Origin: Chryseobacterium camelliae
GTDB lineage: Bacteria; Bacteroidota; Bacteroidia; Flavobacteriales; Weeksellaceae
Direction: 5' to 3'
NCBI RefSeq assembly: GCF_027920545.1
Contig: NZ_CP115859.1
Location: 496,001 to 560,000 of the forward strand
DNA: 64,000 bases
This document shows, one piece after another, positions 9,158-17,462 of this stretch. The position numbers and the translations under genes were made by a program. Every line of letters begins with the position of its first letter. Positions within the stretch are counted from its first letter, which is position 1. The notes beneath the pieces were generated by a model. That model searched no databases, was not told where the DNA came from, and saw nothing but the letters and a program-made list of their open reading frames with translations.

Positions 9158-9967
9158 TTACAAAATGGATTCTCTAATTCTTGTGAGTTTTTGTAATAAA
9201 TCTTCTAATAAATCCAGTCTTAACATGTTGGCACCATCAGATAAAGCCGTTTCCGGTGTTGGATGCGTTTCTATGAAAATTCCGTCTGCTCCTACTGCAA
9301 TTCCTGCTTTTGCCACGGTTTCAATGAGATCCGGTCTGCCTCCTGTAACTCCCGAACTTTGATTAGGCTGCTGTAAGGAATGGGTAACATCCAGAATAAC
9401 AGGAGCATATTCTCTCATGGTAGGAATTCCTCTGTAATCTACAATAAGATCTGTATATCCGAAAGAATTTCCTCTTTCAATGATGGCCACTCTCGGGTTA
9501 TCAGAATCAGTCACTTTCTGAACGGCAAATTTCATCGATTCCGGAGACAGGAATTGTCCTTTTTTCAGACTCACACATTTCCCTGTTTTTGCGGCAGCCA
9601 CCAAAAGGTCTGTCTGACGCACTAAAAAGGCAGGAATCTGCAGCACATCAACGTATTGAGCTGCCAAAGCCGCATGCTCGTTCTCATGAATATCTGTAGT
9701 TGTTGGGATATTGAATGTTTCTCCCACTTTTTTAAGAATCTCCAGCGATTTCTCTTCACCAATCGTCGTAAACGAGTCTACTCTGCTTCTGTTGGCTTTT
9801 TTGAAACTCCCTTTAAAAATGTACGGAATATTATATTTATTGGTTAATTCTACCACTTTTTCGGCAATTCTAAGTGCCATATCTTCGCCTTCAATAATAC
9901 AAGGACCAGCAATAAGGAAAAAGTTTTTTGAATCTTTGTGATGAATATTATCTAAATACTGAATCAT
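9158..9967 (-). CDS. kdsA: 3-deoxy-8-phosphooctulonate synthase (KdsA)
   Basis: Condenses arabinose-5-phosphate and phosphoenolpyruvate to KDO-8-phosphate for lipopolysaccharide core synthesis. The 269 aa fit the family. The N-terminal IAGPCIIEG carries the metal-ligand Cys of metal-dependent KdsA enzymes (metal-independent ones such as that of E. coli have Asn here). VTHSLQQPN, FIETHP and SDGANML supply the other expected ligands. FKGSFKKANR binds PEP and phosphate. It stands apart from kdsB, which is 21 kb away in this window. Confidence 0.95.
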   Translation of the reverse strand: MIQYLDNIHHKDSKNFFLIAGPCIIEGEDMALRIAEKVVELTNKYNIPYIFKGSFKKANRSRVDSFTTIGEEKSLEILKKVGETFNIPTTTDIHENEHAALAAQYVDVLQIPAFLVRQTDLLVAAAKTGKCVSLKKGQFLSPESMKFAVQKVTDSDNPRVAIIERGNSFGYTDLIVDYRGIPTMREYAPVILDVTHSLQQPNQSSGVTGGRPDLIETVAKAGIAVGADGIFIETHPTPETALSDGANMLRLDLLEDLLQKLTRIRESIL

Positions 9968-10135
9968 TTTATTTTTTATTAAAAAGTTCAGTAAAAATAC
10001 TGAGAAAGTTTCAGAATCGGAAATTTTTAATTTCTTTAAGTCATGGTTTTGACTATTTCATCAATAGGAATAAATAATACTTTTATTTTAACGGTTATAA
10101 TTTTATTTTTGATTCTTATAAATTAGAAATTATCC

Positions 10136-10453
10136 ATGACTATGAATTGGGAACCTATACCTTTTGAAGAATTATTAATTGAAATTTCAAAAGGTGAAAA
10201 TGATATGAAAACAGAACTTTTAAATTTCTGGAATAAAGTTAAGATCAATCCACTTAAATGGTCTGAACATGAATATGGAGATGATGGAAATGGTTTCTGG
10301 GTGGTTGCAAAATATAAAAATTTTGTTTTATACTATAATGACATAGAAGAAGGATTCAACATTTCAGAATTTGAAAATGAAGGAGAAATTAAAGAATATT
10401 ATGCGGAACAAGATGAATTGTATTTTGCCGTACTCAAACTTTCAAAACTATAA
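10136..10453 (+). CDS. Hypothetical small acidic protein
   Basis: 105 aa (or 103 from the second ATG at 10142), rich in Glu, Asn and aromatic residues, with no signal peptide or membrane segment. Visible stretches include KINPLKWSEHEYGDDGNGFW and NFVLYYNDIEEGFNISEFE. I do not recognise a family. The size, acidity and lone plus-strand position between kdsA and a DUF1697 gene resemble stray immunity-type proteins, but nothing confirms this. Confidence 0.55.
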   Translation: MTMNWEPIPFEELLIEISKGENDMKTELLNFWNKVKINPLKWSEHEYGDDGNGFWVVAKYKNFVLYYNDIEEGFNISEFENEGEIKEYYAEQDELYFAVLKLSKL

Positions 10454-10457
10454 ATTG

Positions 10458-10985
10458 TCAGCTTATTTTCTTTAGAATCTTTTCAAAAGTATTAATATTC
10501 CTGCTCGTAAACTGATCTTTCATACTTTTCTTACCAAGAATTTTCCCAAAAGTGGAATCCAATGTGTTTCCTTTCGGAACCTGCCAGTAGAAAATATTAT
10601 TTACGATTTTAGCATCTTCATGAGCTGCTTTTACTGCGTTTTCGAATTCCTGCATCAGAACTTTTTCAACACCGTTATTTCCAACAAAGGTATAGGAATG
10701 AAGTTCTTCATTTTTTTCAAAAGGATTTCCATTCCAGAATTGCTCTATTTCTTCCTGAGATTTGATGAAAAGATAGGCTTCGTAAGAGAAATGTTCTGAC
10801 ATTGCTTTTTCAAGTATCCCTTTTAACTCTCCTGCTTTTTTATCTGATGAAAACACAATATTTCCGGAAGCCAGGATAGAAACAACATCAGTCATTCCTG
10901 CATTTTTGAATACCTGACAAACATCTGCCATTTTCATGTTCGTTCCTTTTACATTGACTCCGCGGAGAAAAGCACAGTATTTCAT
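10458..10985 (-). CDS. DUF1697 family protein
   Basis: 175 aa cytosolic protein. The N-terminus YCAFLRGVNVKGTNMKMADV and the ILASGNIVF segment are diagnostic of DUF1697 (PF08002), an alpha/beta family with no established enzymatic role. Full family length. It is convergent with the small plus-strand gene, only four bases apart, and upstream lies a run of GTTGAGTTGTT-like repeats before the next gene. Confidence 0.85.
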   Translation of the reverse strand: MKYCAFLRGVNVKGTNMKMADVCQVFKNAGMTDVVSILASGNIVFSSDKKAGELKGILEKAMSEHFSYEAYLFIKSQEEIEQFWNGNPFEKNEELHSYTFVGNNGVEKVLMQEFENAVKAAHEDAKIVNNIFYWQVPKGNTLDSTFGKILGKKSMKDQFTSRNINTFEKILKKIS

Positions 10986-11050
10986 AGTTGGTGAGTTTGT
11001 TGAACTGTTGAGTTGTTAATTTGTTAAGATGTTGAGTCGTTGAGTTGCTA
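10986..11050. repeat. Short tandem GTTGAGTT-type repeats
   Basis: The intergenic space consists of imperfect copies of GTTGAGTTGTT with variants such as GTTGAACTGTT and GTTAAGATGTT, each about 7-11 bases. It is transcribed with neither neighbour's coding region. No function is evident. Confidence 0.45.
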
Positions 11051-11052
11051 TG

Positions 11053-12546
11053 CTATTTAATTCTTTCGTATAAATTATAATCTGTTCCCGAAGGTTTTAA
11101 ATGATAGATTTTCTCAAGAATCTTATTCTGGCTGTTCAGATGATTTTTGATGCGGAATTCTTTTAGAAGTTTGTAATGTTCTTTATAATATCCGGCATCT
11201 TTTTCAGTAAATACATCTTTATAGGAAAGCAGGTATTTAGGTTTTCTTTTCTTTACGGTATTGATCCAGTAATTGGTTTTATCCTTTTTGATTTCCTCCT
11301 GAATCTGCTGATCAACCAACCCTACTTCATCTATCGTTTTTAAACCCGAGAAATAAGGAACATAACCCGCCGGTTCAAGCAGAATCCACTGCTTTTTATC
11401 TTTTTCGTATAAGTCCAGATAAAGCCCGATTGATCTTCTGTAATTCCATTCTCCGTTTCCTGTTGCAATAGAATGCACCGTCTGAAATGCCAGCATGGGA
11501 AAGATATAAAAAATGATAAGCGAGCTCAGCCAAAGATTTCTTTTTTCCTTTTGTTCCAGCACAAAAATAAGAACAGGGACAAAAAGTAAAATCTGAGGTA
11601 TCCAGTAATACCAATCAAAAAGACTTTTCTGAGAAAGAAAAATAATTTGTTTCGTCCAGGCAAAAATAAAAATCATCCATAAAAACTGATTCCTTTGCTT
11701 TTGCTCTTTCTGTCTTATAATAAAGATAAAGCATACGATTTCAAAAACAGCTATAACAATTGTAAACGGATTAAACTCTCCCGGTAATTTGAGCATTCCC
11801 CAAAAGTTACCGTAATTCAGTCTGAAATAATCCCAATTTTGTTGGAAAGTAAAATGATTGTCGTATCGTAATTGTTTAGCAACGATCGTATTATTGATGA
11901 GCTCTCCAAAATAAAACCAGTTAAAAGCTACTGCTGTGCTTATTCCTAAAATTCCTCCAAAAACATAGCTCCATTTTATTTTTCGGTTTCCAAAAGTATT
12001 TGCTAAAAAAATAATTCCTAAGAAAATAACCGAGTCTATTCTCGTCAATAAAATTAACACCGGTAGGATGAGTAAAGCCCATCTTTTTTCTTTTTTAAAG
12101 CCATAATACAGCAAAGCCATTTCTAAAAAAAACAGAATCCCGTACTCCATTCCTAGAATAGAGATTTTTATGGAAGGCGGAAGAATCCCAAAAAGAAAAA
12201 TGAAAATTGCTTTATGCCAAGCATTTTTAAACATCAAATGTGAAAGGAACAAACTCCCTATACTAAACAGTATCGTATTGAAAATAAGCAACGGCTCTAT
12301 AAAGTTCTCTTTTCCAAAAATAAGGTTAAAAAAACAGGAGACAAAAACATACAGATGCGTAGTAGATGCTGAAATCTTGGTTGCTCCGTTGAAACCTATT
12401 ACGCCATAATCCATGAGATTCTGAGCCACTCGCCAGGTAATAAAAGCATCTTCCTGGATATGATGGGTAAGCAAAAAGTAAAGCTTTACAATAATGGCAA
12501 AAAAAAGGGCATAAATGGGAAGGTATTTATTCTGAGATTCAGTCAT
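11053..12546 (-). CDS. GT-C-like polytopic membrane protein
   Basis: 497 aa with about ten to twelve predicted membrane segments and a soluble C-terminal region (about 385-497). The first extracytoplasmic loop carries QEDAFITWRVAQNLMDYG, the acidic pair and following signature of GT-C glycosyltransferases that resemble AftB-type arabinosyltransferases. GFNGATKISASTTHLYVF follows, as in that group. It probably transfers a lipid-linked sugar outside the membrane. Acceptor and sugar are unknown. It is not clustered with other polysaccharide genes but is upstream of another GT-C-like gene on the same strand of the region. Confidence 0.65.
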   Translation of the reverse strand: MTESQNKYLPIYALFFAIIVKLYFLLTHHIQEDAFITWRVAQNLMDYGVIGFNGATKISASTTHLYVFVSCFFNLIFGKENFIEPLLIFNTILFSIGSLFLSHLMFKNAWHKAIFIFLFGILPPSIKISILGMEYGILFFLEMALLYYGFKKEKRWALLILPVLILLTRIDSVIFLGIIFLANTFGNRKIKWSYVFGGILGISTAVAFNWFYFGELINNTIVAKQLRYDNHFTFQQNWDYFRLNYGNFWGMLKLPGEFNPFTIVIAVFEIVCFIFIIRQKEQKQRNQFLWMIFIFAWTKQIIFLSQKSLFDWYYWIPQILLFVPVLIFVLEQKEKRNLWLSSLIIFYIFPMLAFQTVHSIATGNGEWNYRRSIGLYLDLYEKDKKQWILLEPAGYVPYFSGLKTIDEVGLVDQQIQEEIKKDKTNYWINTVKKRKPKYLLSYKDVFTEKDAGYYKEHYKLLKEFRIKNHLNSQNKILEKIYHLKPSGTDYNLYERIK

Positions 12547-12565
12547 TCTGTATTTTTAGTTTTGA

Positions 12566-12596
12566 CAAAGATAATTGTAAAATTTCTGAATATCAA
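12566..12596 (-). promoter_or_regulatory. Promoter of the GT-C-like gene
   Basis: The minus strand has TATCTTTG at 12573-12566, with TTG at 12596-12594 about 20 bases upstream. This matches the Bacteroidetes -33/-7 arrangement. The start codon follows within 20 bases. Confidence 0.5.
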
Positions 12597-12603
12597 CAAA
12601 TAA

Positions 12604-12627
12604 AAAACGGAACCGAAGTTCCGTTTT
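12604..12627 (-). terminator. Terminator after the DUF2723 gene
   Basis: A perfect 10-bp stem AAAACGGAAC / GTTCCGTTTT with a CGAA loop lies 10 bases after the DUF2723 stop codon. Confidence 0.75.
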
Positions 12628-12637
12628 AGTGAATATG

Positions 12638-15600
12638 TTATTGTGTTGCTTTTATAATTGCATTGGTAATCTGTTCTTCTTTTTCTTTAGAGTAAGTAGA
12701 ATCATACGGTTCCATCACATCAAATAAATACTGGTAGAAAGGAGTTATCTTTTGTACTTTTTCAGATTCATGGATTGCTTTTTCTTTCCCCATTTCCTTA
12801 AGATTTTCTACAAATCTGTTAAGCTTATTGTCAATAGGCTCGATTGATTTTACAAGATAATTATAAGCTTTCTCTTTTTGTCCTATTTTCCTGTAAGCAT
12901 CCGTAACCGCAGAAACCACTAATGAGTATTCCATTGGTTTGCTTCTCATCTCTCTTCCGATCAATCTTTGATCTTTCGGATTTAATTTCATATAATACTC
13001 ATATTCTTCAAAGATTCCTTTTTTAAGAACATCGGCCAGCTTTAAGGCTTTCTGTTCCTGACCTGAAACAATGTATCCGTAAACCATAGAGCTTAATGAA
13101 CGCGGATCATTGTATTTCTCTGCAGGAATTTCTTTTGAGGCAAGATCCAACATTTCCAATGCTTTTGATTTTTGGCCGCTTAATGCCAGTGCTGCAGCAG
13201 CTCTACTTGCAGAACTTCTGTAGCTCATGATATTTGAAGTAGCTGTTTCGTCAAAATGCGTATTCAGATCTTTGAAGTTACCCCATCTGTAGTTTTTCAC
13301 TACGTTATACAATGAGTTTCCATCTACTCTTCCCAATTCTCCGTCCGGAGTTTGAGGCGTATGAATTGGAATTAATCTGTAACTGAATCCGTCGAACTGA
13401 AGATATTCATCAAGATAGAAAATATTTTCACTGTCATAGATACCTCCGGAAGAGAAGCTAATCGGTCTGCTCCAATCGTAATTGGCAAAAAGATCCAACA
13501 TCATAAGATTGCTCTTATATAATGTATTTGCTTTATAATCAACCATAATTTGATTCGCTGCATTCGGTAGATCTGCTGCGTTAATAATTCCTGATTTTAC
13601 CGCATTTACTTTATTTACTGGTATAATAAATTTGGTTACCGGAAGAATATTATATTTCTCATATTTATCTTCTCCGAAATACATTTTCAGCAACTCATCT
13701 TTTTCAGGCGACTTCGTTTTAATGAAATTAATTGCTTCTTTTACCGTCATCGAATCCTGAGTAAGATATTTTCTGAATGCCTGGAATTCTGTTTCCGGAG
13801 CTCCCTGTTCTTTCAGCATTGAGAAAACTCCTTCCCAATCTTCCTTCTTCATCAGGTAAATTTGATCATTTACCCCATCTCTATAATCGTCATGCTTAAG
13901 CTCGCCCGGAATTCCTGCAGCATTGTATGTTCTTCTTTTCACCTGATCCAAATTCCATGGAGTGGATGCCAAGGTAAAGTTAACCACCTTCACATCATCA
14001 CGGAATCTCTCAGTCTCCTGAATCGCCCAAACCGGATAGGTATCATTGTCTCCGTACACAAATAAAATATCATTCTTCGGTAAAGATTTTAAGATAGAAT
14101 ATCCATAATCATAAGAAGTATATCTGTTGTGTCTGTTATGTACATTATAATTCTGGAAGCCCATCATAAAAGGAACTCCTAATAAAACAACTCCTGCAAT
14201 AATATTTGCAGCATTAGATTTTACTTTAGATTGTAAAAACCATAGAATAGCACCTGCTCCCATTCCTATCCAAATGGCAAATGCATAGAACGAGCCTACC
14301 ATTGCATAATCTCTTTCTCTCGGTTCAAATGGCTTTACCCCGGTGTAGAAAATAATTCCGACACTTGTTAAAATGAATAAAGACAACAATGCGTAAAATC
14401 TTCCGAAATCTCTGTTTAACTGGAAGAAGAACCCGATCAAACCTAAAATTAATGGTAAAAAGAAAAACTTAACCGTACTTTCATTTTTGAATTTTGCAGG
14501 CATTGCCTCCTGATTTCCCCACATTGCATCATCTATAAAAGAAATCCCCGAAATCCAGTTTCCTCTTGTATTTTCGCTGCTTCCTTCCAAATCATTTTGT
14601 CTACCTACAAAGTTCCACATCAAATATCTTGCAAAATAATATCCGTTTTGGAAAGTAATAAAATAATCCATATTCTGAGCAAGAGAAGGCTTTTGAACAT
14701 TGATCAGATCATAAGGCTTTACTTTTAAATAATCTGATGCAGTGATCGATCCGTCTTCATATTTTGCTCTCAGTTCCTCAAAAATCTGTTTTGCCTGCGG
14801 ATCATCAGCAATATCTTCATTATCATAATTGAAAGTGAAATCCGGTGCTCCATACATAGAAATATAATTGGACATCACCGATTTATCCTCATTAAACATT
14901 CTCGGCATTAAGCTTACATGCGATTTATTGAAAACATAGTTGAATCTGTCTCCTGTTTTTCTATACGTTCCGGTTTTTTCATCCTTTTCGTAGATATCAC
15001 CTGTTTTAACTGTTTTAAAGCTTCCGTCTTCATTTTTTTCTATCCCTTTCGCATCTAAAAACGCCGTATAGTTCTGTCCGTAGAAAGTCGGCCAGTCTCC
15101 GTATTGCTCCCTGTTATAATAATCCAGCATACCAATTGCCGTGTCAGGATCATTAAGGTTCATTGGCGGGTTTGCATTGGCTCTGATAGGAATTACCATC
15201 CAGCAAGAGAAACCGATAATCATGTATACAACAGATAATGCAATTGTCTGAAATACGTTTCTCTTTGCTTTTCTGGCATATTTAATAAGAAAATAGCAAA
15301 TCGCCACCATTAAAACAAATGCAGCAATAGTTCCTGAATGGAAAGGAAGACCTAATCCGTTTACAAAGAAAATTTCCAGTCTTCCGAACATGGTCATGAT
15401 CAATGGGAAAATAATTTTAAAAACAATAATTAAAATCCCAAGAGTAATCAAGTTGGCCCAAATAAAATTCTTCCAGGTAAACTGATAGTTTCTTGCGTAA
15501 TATACTAAACAAACTGCAGGAATTGCCAGCATACACATCATATGCACCCCTACAGAAAGACCTAAAATAAAGAAAATAAGAATGATCCATCTTTCACTCG

Positions 15601-16123
15601 CCGCATCTTTATATTCATTTTCCCATTTAGTAATCAACCAAACCAATAAAGCAATAAACATGGAAGCCATAGAGTATACTTCACCTTCTACTGCCGAAAA
15701 CCAAAACGTATCTGAAAAAGTAAAACATAAAGCTCCTACCATACCTGCAAATAGGATAGATATTTCCTGATGCTTTGTAATTTCTTCAAAATCTTTGTTC
15801 AGAAGTCTTCTCACAAAATGAGTGATCGTCCAGAACAAAAACAGAATGGTAAATGCACTGAATAATGCAGACATTCCATTAATAACAATTGAATAATTTT
15901 CACCATTTCCAAAAGCAAAAATCGCAGCAACCGCCCCCACAATCTGGAACAAAGCTGCTCCCGGTGCGTGCGTCACTTCCAGCTTTACTGCCGAAGAAAT
16001 ATATTCCCCACAATCCCAAAAACTAAAATTGGGCTCTATGGTCGAAAGATAAGTGAAAAATGCAATGACAAAAATCACCCATCCGAGAAGGGTGTTCCAT
16101 TGCCTAAAAGTCCAGTTTTTCAT
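12638..16123 (-). CDS. DUF2723 / glycosyltransferase family 117 membrane protein
   Basis: 1161 aa. The N-terminal ~600 residues hold about a dozen membrane helices and the DUF2723 core, with the first-loop motif FSFWDCGEYISSAVKLEVTH (WDxxE near 36-40, His near 52) typical of the GT-C fold. A large soluble part follows, including RERDYAMVGSFYAF and FVYGDNDTYPVWAIQE, and the C-terminal ~200 residues look TPR-like. This architecture is the Bacteroidetes GT117 family, which is suspected to act in protein O-glycosylation or surface polysaccharide assembly. That role is inferred from the family and not shown here. Single gene with its own terminator. Confidence 0.85.
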   Translation of the reverse strand: MKNWTFRQWNTLLGWVIFVIAFFTYLSTIEPNFSFWDCGEYISSAVKLEVTHAPGAALFQIVGAVAAIFAFGNGENYSIVINGMSALFSAFTILFLFWTITHFVRRLLNKDFEEITKHQEISILFAGMVGALCFTFSDTFWFSAVEGEVYSMASMFIALLVWLITKWENEYKDAASERWIILIFFILGLSVGVHMMCMLAIPAVCLVYYARNYQFTWKNFIWANLITLGILIIVFKIIFPLIMTMFGRLEIFFVNGLGLPFHSGTIAAFVLMVAICYFLIKYARKAKRNVFQTIALSVVYMIIGFSCWMVIPIRANANPPMNLNDPDTAIGMLDYYNREQYGDWPTFYGQNYTAFLDAKGIEKNEDGSFKTVKTGDIYEKDEKTGTYRKTGDRFNYVFNKSHVSLMPRMFNEDKSVMSNYISMYGAPDFTFNYDNEDIADDPQAKQIFEELRAKYEDGSITASDYLKVKPYDLINVQKPSLAQNMDYFITFQNGYYFARYLMWNFVGRQNDLEGSSENTRGNWISGISFIDDAMWGNQEAMPAKFKNESTVKFFFLPLILGLIGFFFQLNRDFGRFYALLSLFILTSVGIIFYTGVKPFEPRERDYAMVGSFYAFAIWIGMGAGAILWFLQSKVKSNAANIIAGVVLLGVPFMMGFQNYNVHNRHNRYTSYDYGYSILKSLPKNDILFVYGDNDTYPVWAIQETERFRDDVKVVNFTLASTPWNLDQVKRRTYNAAGIPGELKHDDYRDGVNDQIYLMKKEDWEGVFSMLKEQGAPETEFQAFRKYLTQDSMTVKEAINFIKTKSPEKDELLKMYFGEDKYEKYNILPVTKFIIPVNKVNAVKSGIINAADLPNAANQIMVDYKANTLYKSNLMMLDLFANYDWSRPISFSSGGIYDSENIFYLDEYLQFDGFSYRLIPIHTPQTPDGELGRVDGNSLYNVVKNYRWGNFKDLNTHFDETATSNIMSYRSSASRAAAALALSGQKSKALEMLDLASKEIPAEKYNDPRSLSSMVYGYIVSGQEQKALKLADVLKKGIFEEYEYYMKLNPKDQRLIGREMRSKPMEYSLVVSAVTDAYRKIGQKEKAYNYLVKSIEPIDNKLNRFVENLKEMGKEKAIHESEKVQKITPFYQYLFDVMEPYDSTYSKEKEEQITNAIIKATQ

Positions 16124-16307
16124 AGTATAAAATCAATTATGCGAAAATAACGTTTTTAGATCATTATAAAGGGATTTTAACAAAATTTAAAAATTTTGGC
16201 GTAGTATTTGTGAAGTCTGTATAGCGAAAATTACAAAGTAAAAATATTTTTTTATTTAATCAATAGTTTCAAACCCAACAAAAGTTTAAAAATTATTTAT
16301 TTTTTTG

Positions 16308-16315
16308 TATTTTTG
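16308..16315 (+). promoter_or_regulatory. Probable -7 element of the sulfonolipid genes
   Basis: TATTTTTG matches TAnnTTTG, 30 bases before the ATG at 16346. The region upstream is strongly A/T-rich and no clear -33 TTG is seen. Confidence 0.4.
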
Positions 16316-16345
16316 CCGTCAGATTTTTATTGAAAATAACAAATA

Positions 16346-17383
16346 ATGAGTAATGTTTACGATAATATCCTTGGCCTAATAGGAAATACTCCTATGGTGA
16401 AGCTAAATACTGTTACGAAAGATATTCCTGCAACCGTTTATGCCAAGTTAGAATCATATAATCCTGGACATTCCACTAAAGATAGAATTGCACTTCATAT
16501 TATAGAAAATGCTGAGAAAAAAGGCTTATTGAAAGAAGATTCTGTAGTTGTAGAAACTACTTCCGGAAATACAGGTTTTTCTATTGCAATGGTTTGCATC
16601 ATTAAAGGATATAAATGTATACTTGCTGTAAGTGATAAGACTAAGCCAGAAAAAATAGCTTATCTGAAAGCACTTGGAGCTACGGTTTACATATGTCCTG
16701 CCAATGTGCCTGCAGACGATCCAAGATCTTACTATGAAGTTGCGAAAAGAATCGCTTCAGAAACACCAAATTCAGTTTACATCAATCAATATTTTAACGA
16801 ACTCAATATTGATGCCCACTACCAAACAACCGGACCTGAAATTTGGGAACAGACAGAAGGTAAGATCACTCATCTTTTTGCCTGCACTGGAACAGGTGGA
16901 ACTTTATCAGGATCAGCTAAATTTTTAAAAGAAAAGAATCCTGATATCAAAGTGATCGGTGTAGATGCCGATGGTTCTATTCTTAAAAGCTATCATGAGA
17001 CTGGTGAAATTCATAAAGAAGACGTTCATCCTTATCAGATTGAGGGAATGGGGAAAAATTTAATTCCTTCTGCCCTGCTTTTTGATAAAATTGATGAGTT
17101 TGTAAGAGTGAATGATGAAATGTCTGCTTACAGAACCCGCGAAATTGCTTTAAAAGAAGCGATTATGGGAGGGTACACTACGGGAGCGGTTACTCAGGCC
17201 TTGATGCAGTATGCACAATCTCATGACTTTGCTGAAAATGATATTGTTGTTCTCATATATCCGGATCATGGGTCAAGATACATTACCAAAGTGTACAGCG
17301 ACAAATGGATGGCAGAACAAGGATTCGTTAACAACTGTGTTCATAATTATGATGAAGTGTTCAAAACTGAATTCATTAAATAA
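16346..17383 (+). CDS. Cysteate synthase-like PLP enzyme (cysteine synthase / CBS fold)
   Basis: 345 aa fold-type II PLP enzyme. It has LIGNTPMVKL, the PLP lysine in NPGHSTKDRI (K45), the substrate loop ETTSGNTG and the phosphate-binding GTGGTLSG. The end YPDHGSRYITKVYSDKWM resembles cystathionine beta-synthase more than CysK, but there are no CBS domains. Followed by an alpha-oxoamine synthase (next gene), it fits the cysteate synthase of the capnine/sulfonolipid pathway described in Flavobacteriia, which would make L-cysteate from phosphoserine and sulfite. The pathway role is inferred from the pairing. Cysteine synthase or CBS activity remains possible. Confidence 0.8.
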   Translation: MSNVYDNILGLIGNTPMVKLNTVTKDIPATVYAKLESYNPGHSTKDRIALHIIENAEKKGLLKEDSVVVETTSGNTGFSIAMVCIIKGYKCILAVSDKTKPEKIAYLKALGATVYICPANVPADDPRSYYEVAKRIASETPNSVYINQYFNELNIDAHYQTTGPEIWEQTEGKITHLFACTGTGGTLSGSAKFLKEKNPDIKVIGVDADGSILKSYHETGEIHKEDVHPYQIEGMGKNLIPSALLFDKIDEFVRVNDEMSAYRTREIALKEAIMGGYTTGAVTQALMQYAQSHDFAENDIVVLIYPDHGSRYITKVYSDKWMAEQGFVNNCVHNYDEVFKTEFIK

Positions 17384-17409
17384 GAAGAAATAAATTTATT
17401 ATACAAATC

Positions 17410-17442
17410 AAGCCTTTTTTGTAGATCACAAAAGGCTTTTTT
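17410..17442 (+). terminator. Hairpin terminator between the two PLP-enzyme genes
   Basis: The stem AAGCCTTTT / AAAAGGCTT is followed by TTTT, lying between the cysteate-synthase-like gene and the acyltransferase gene. It may attenuate or separate the two transcripts. Confidence 0.6.
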
Positions 17443-17462
17443 ACTTAAAAATTACTAATAAA

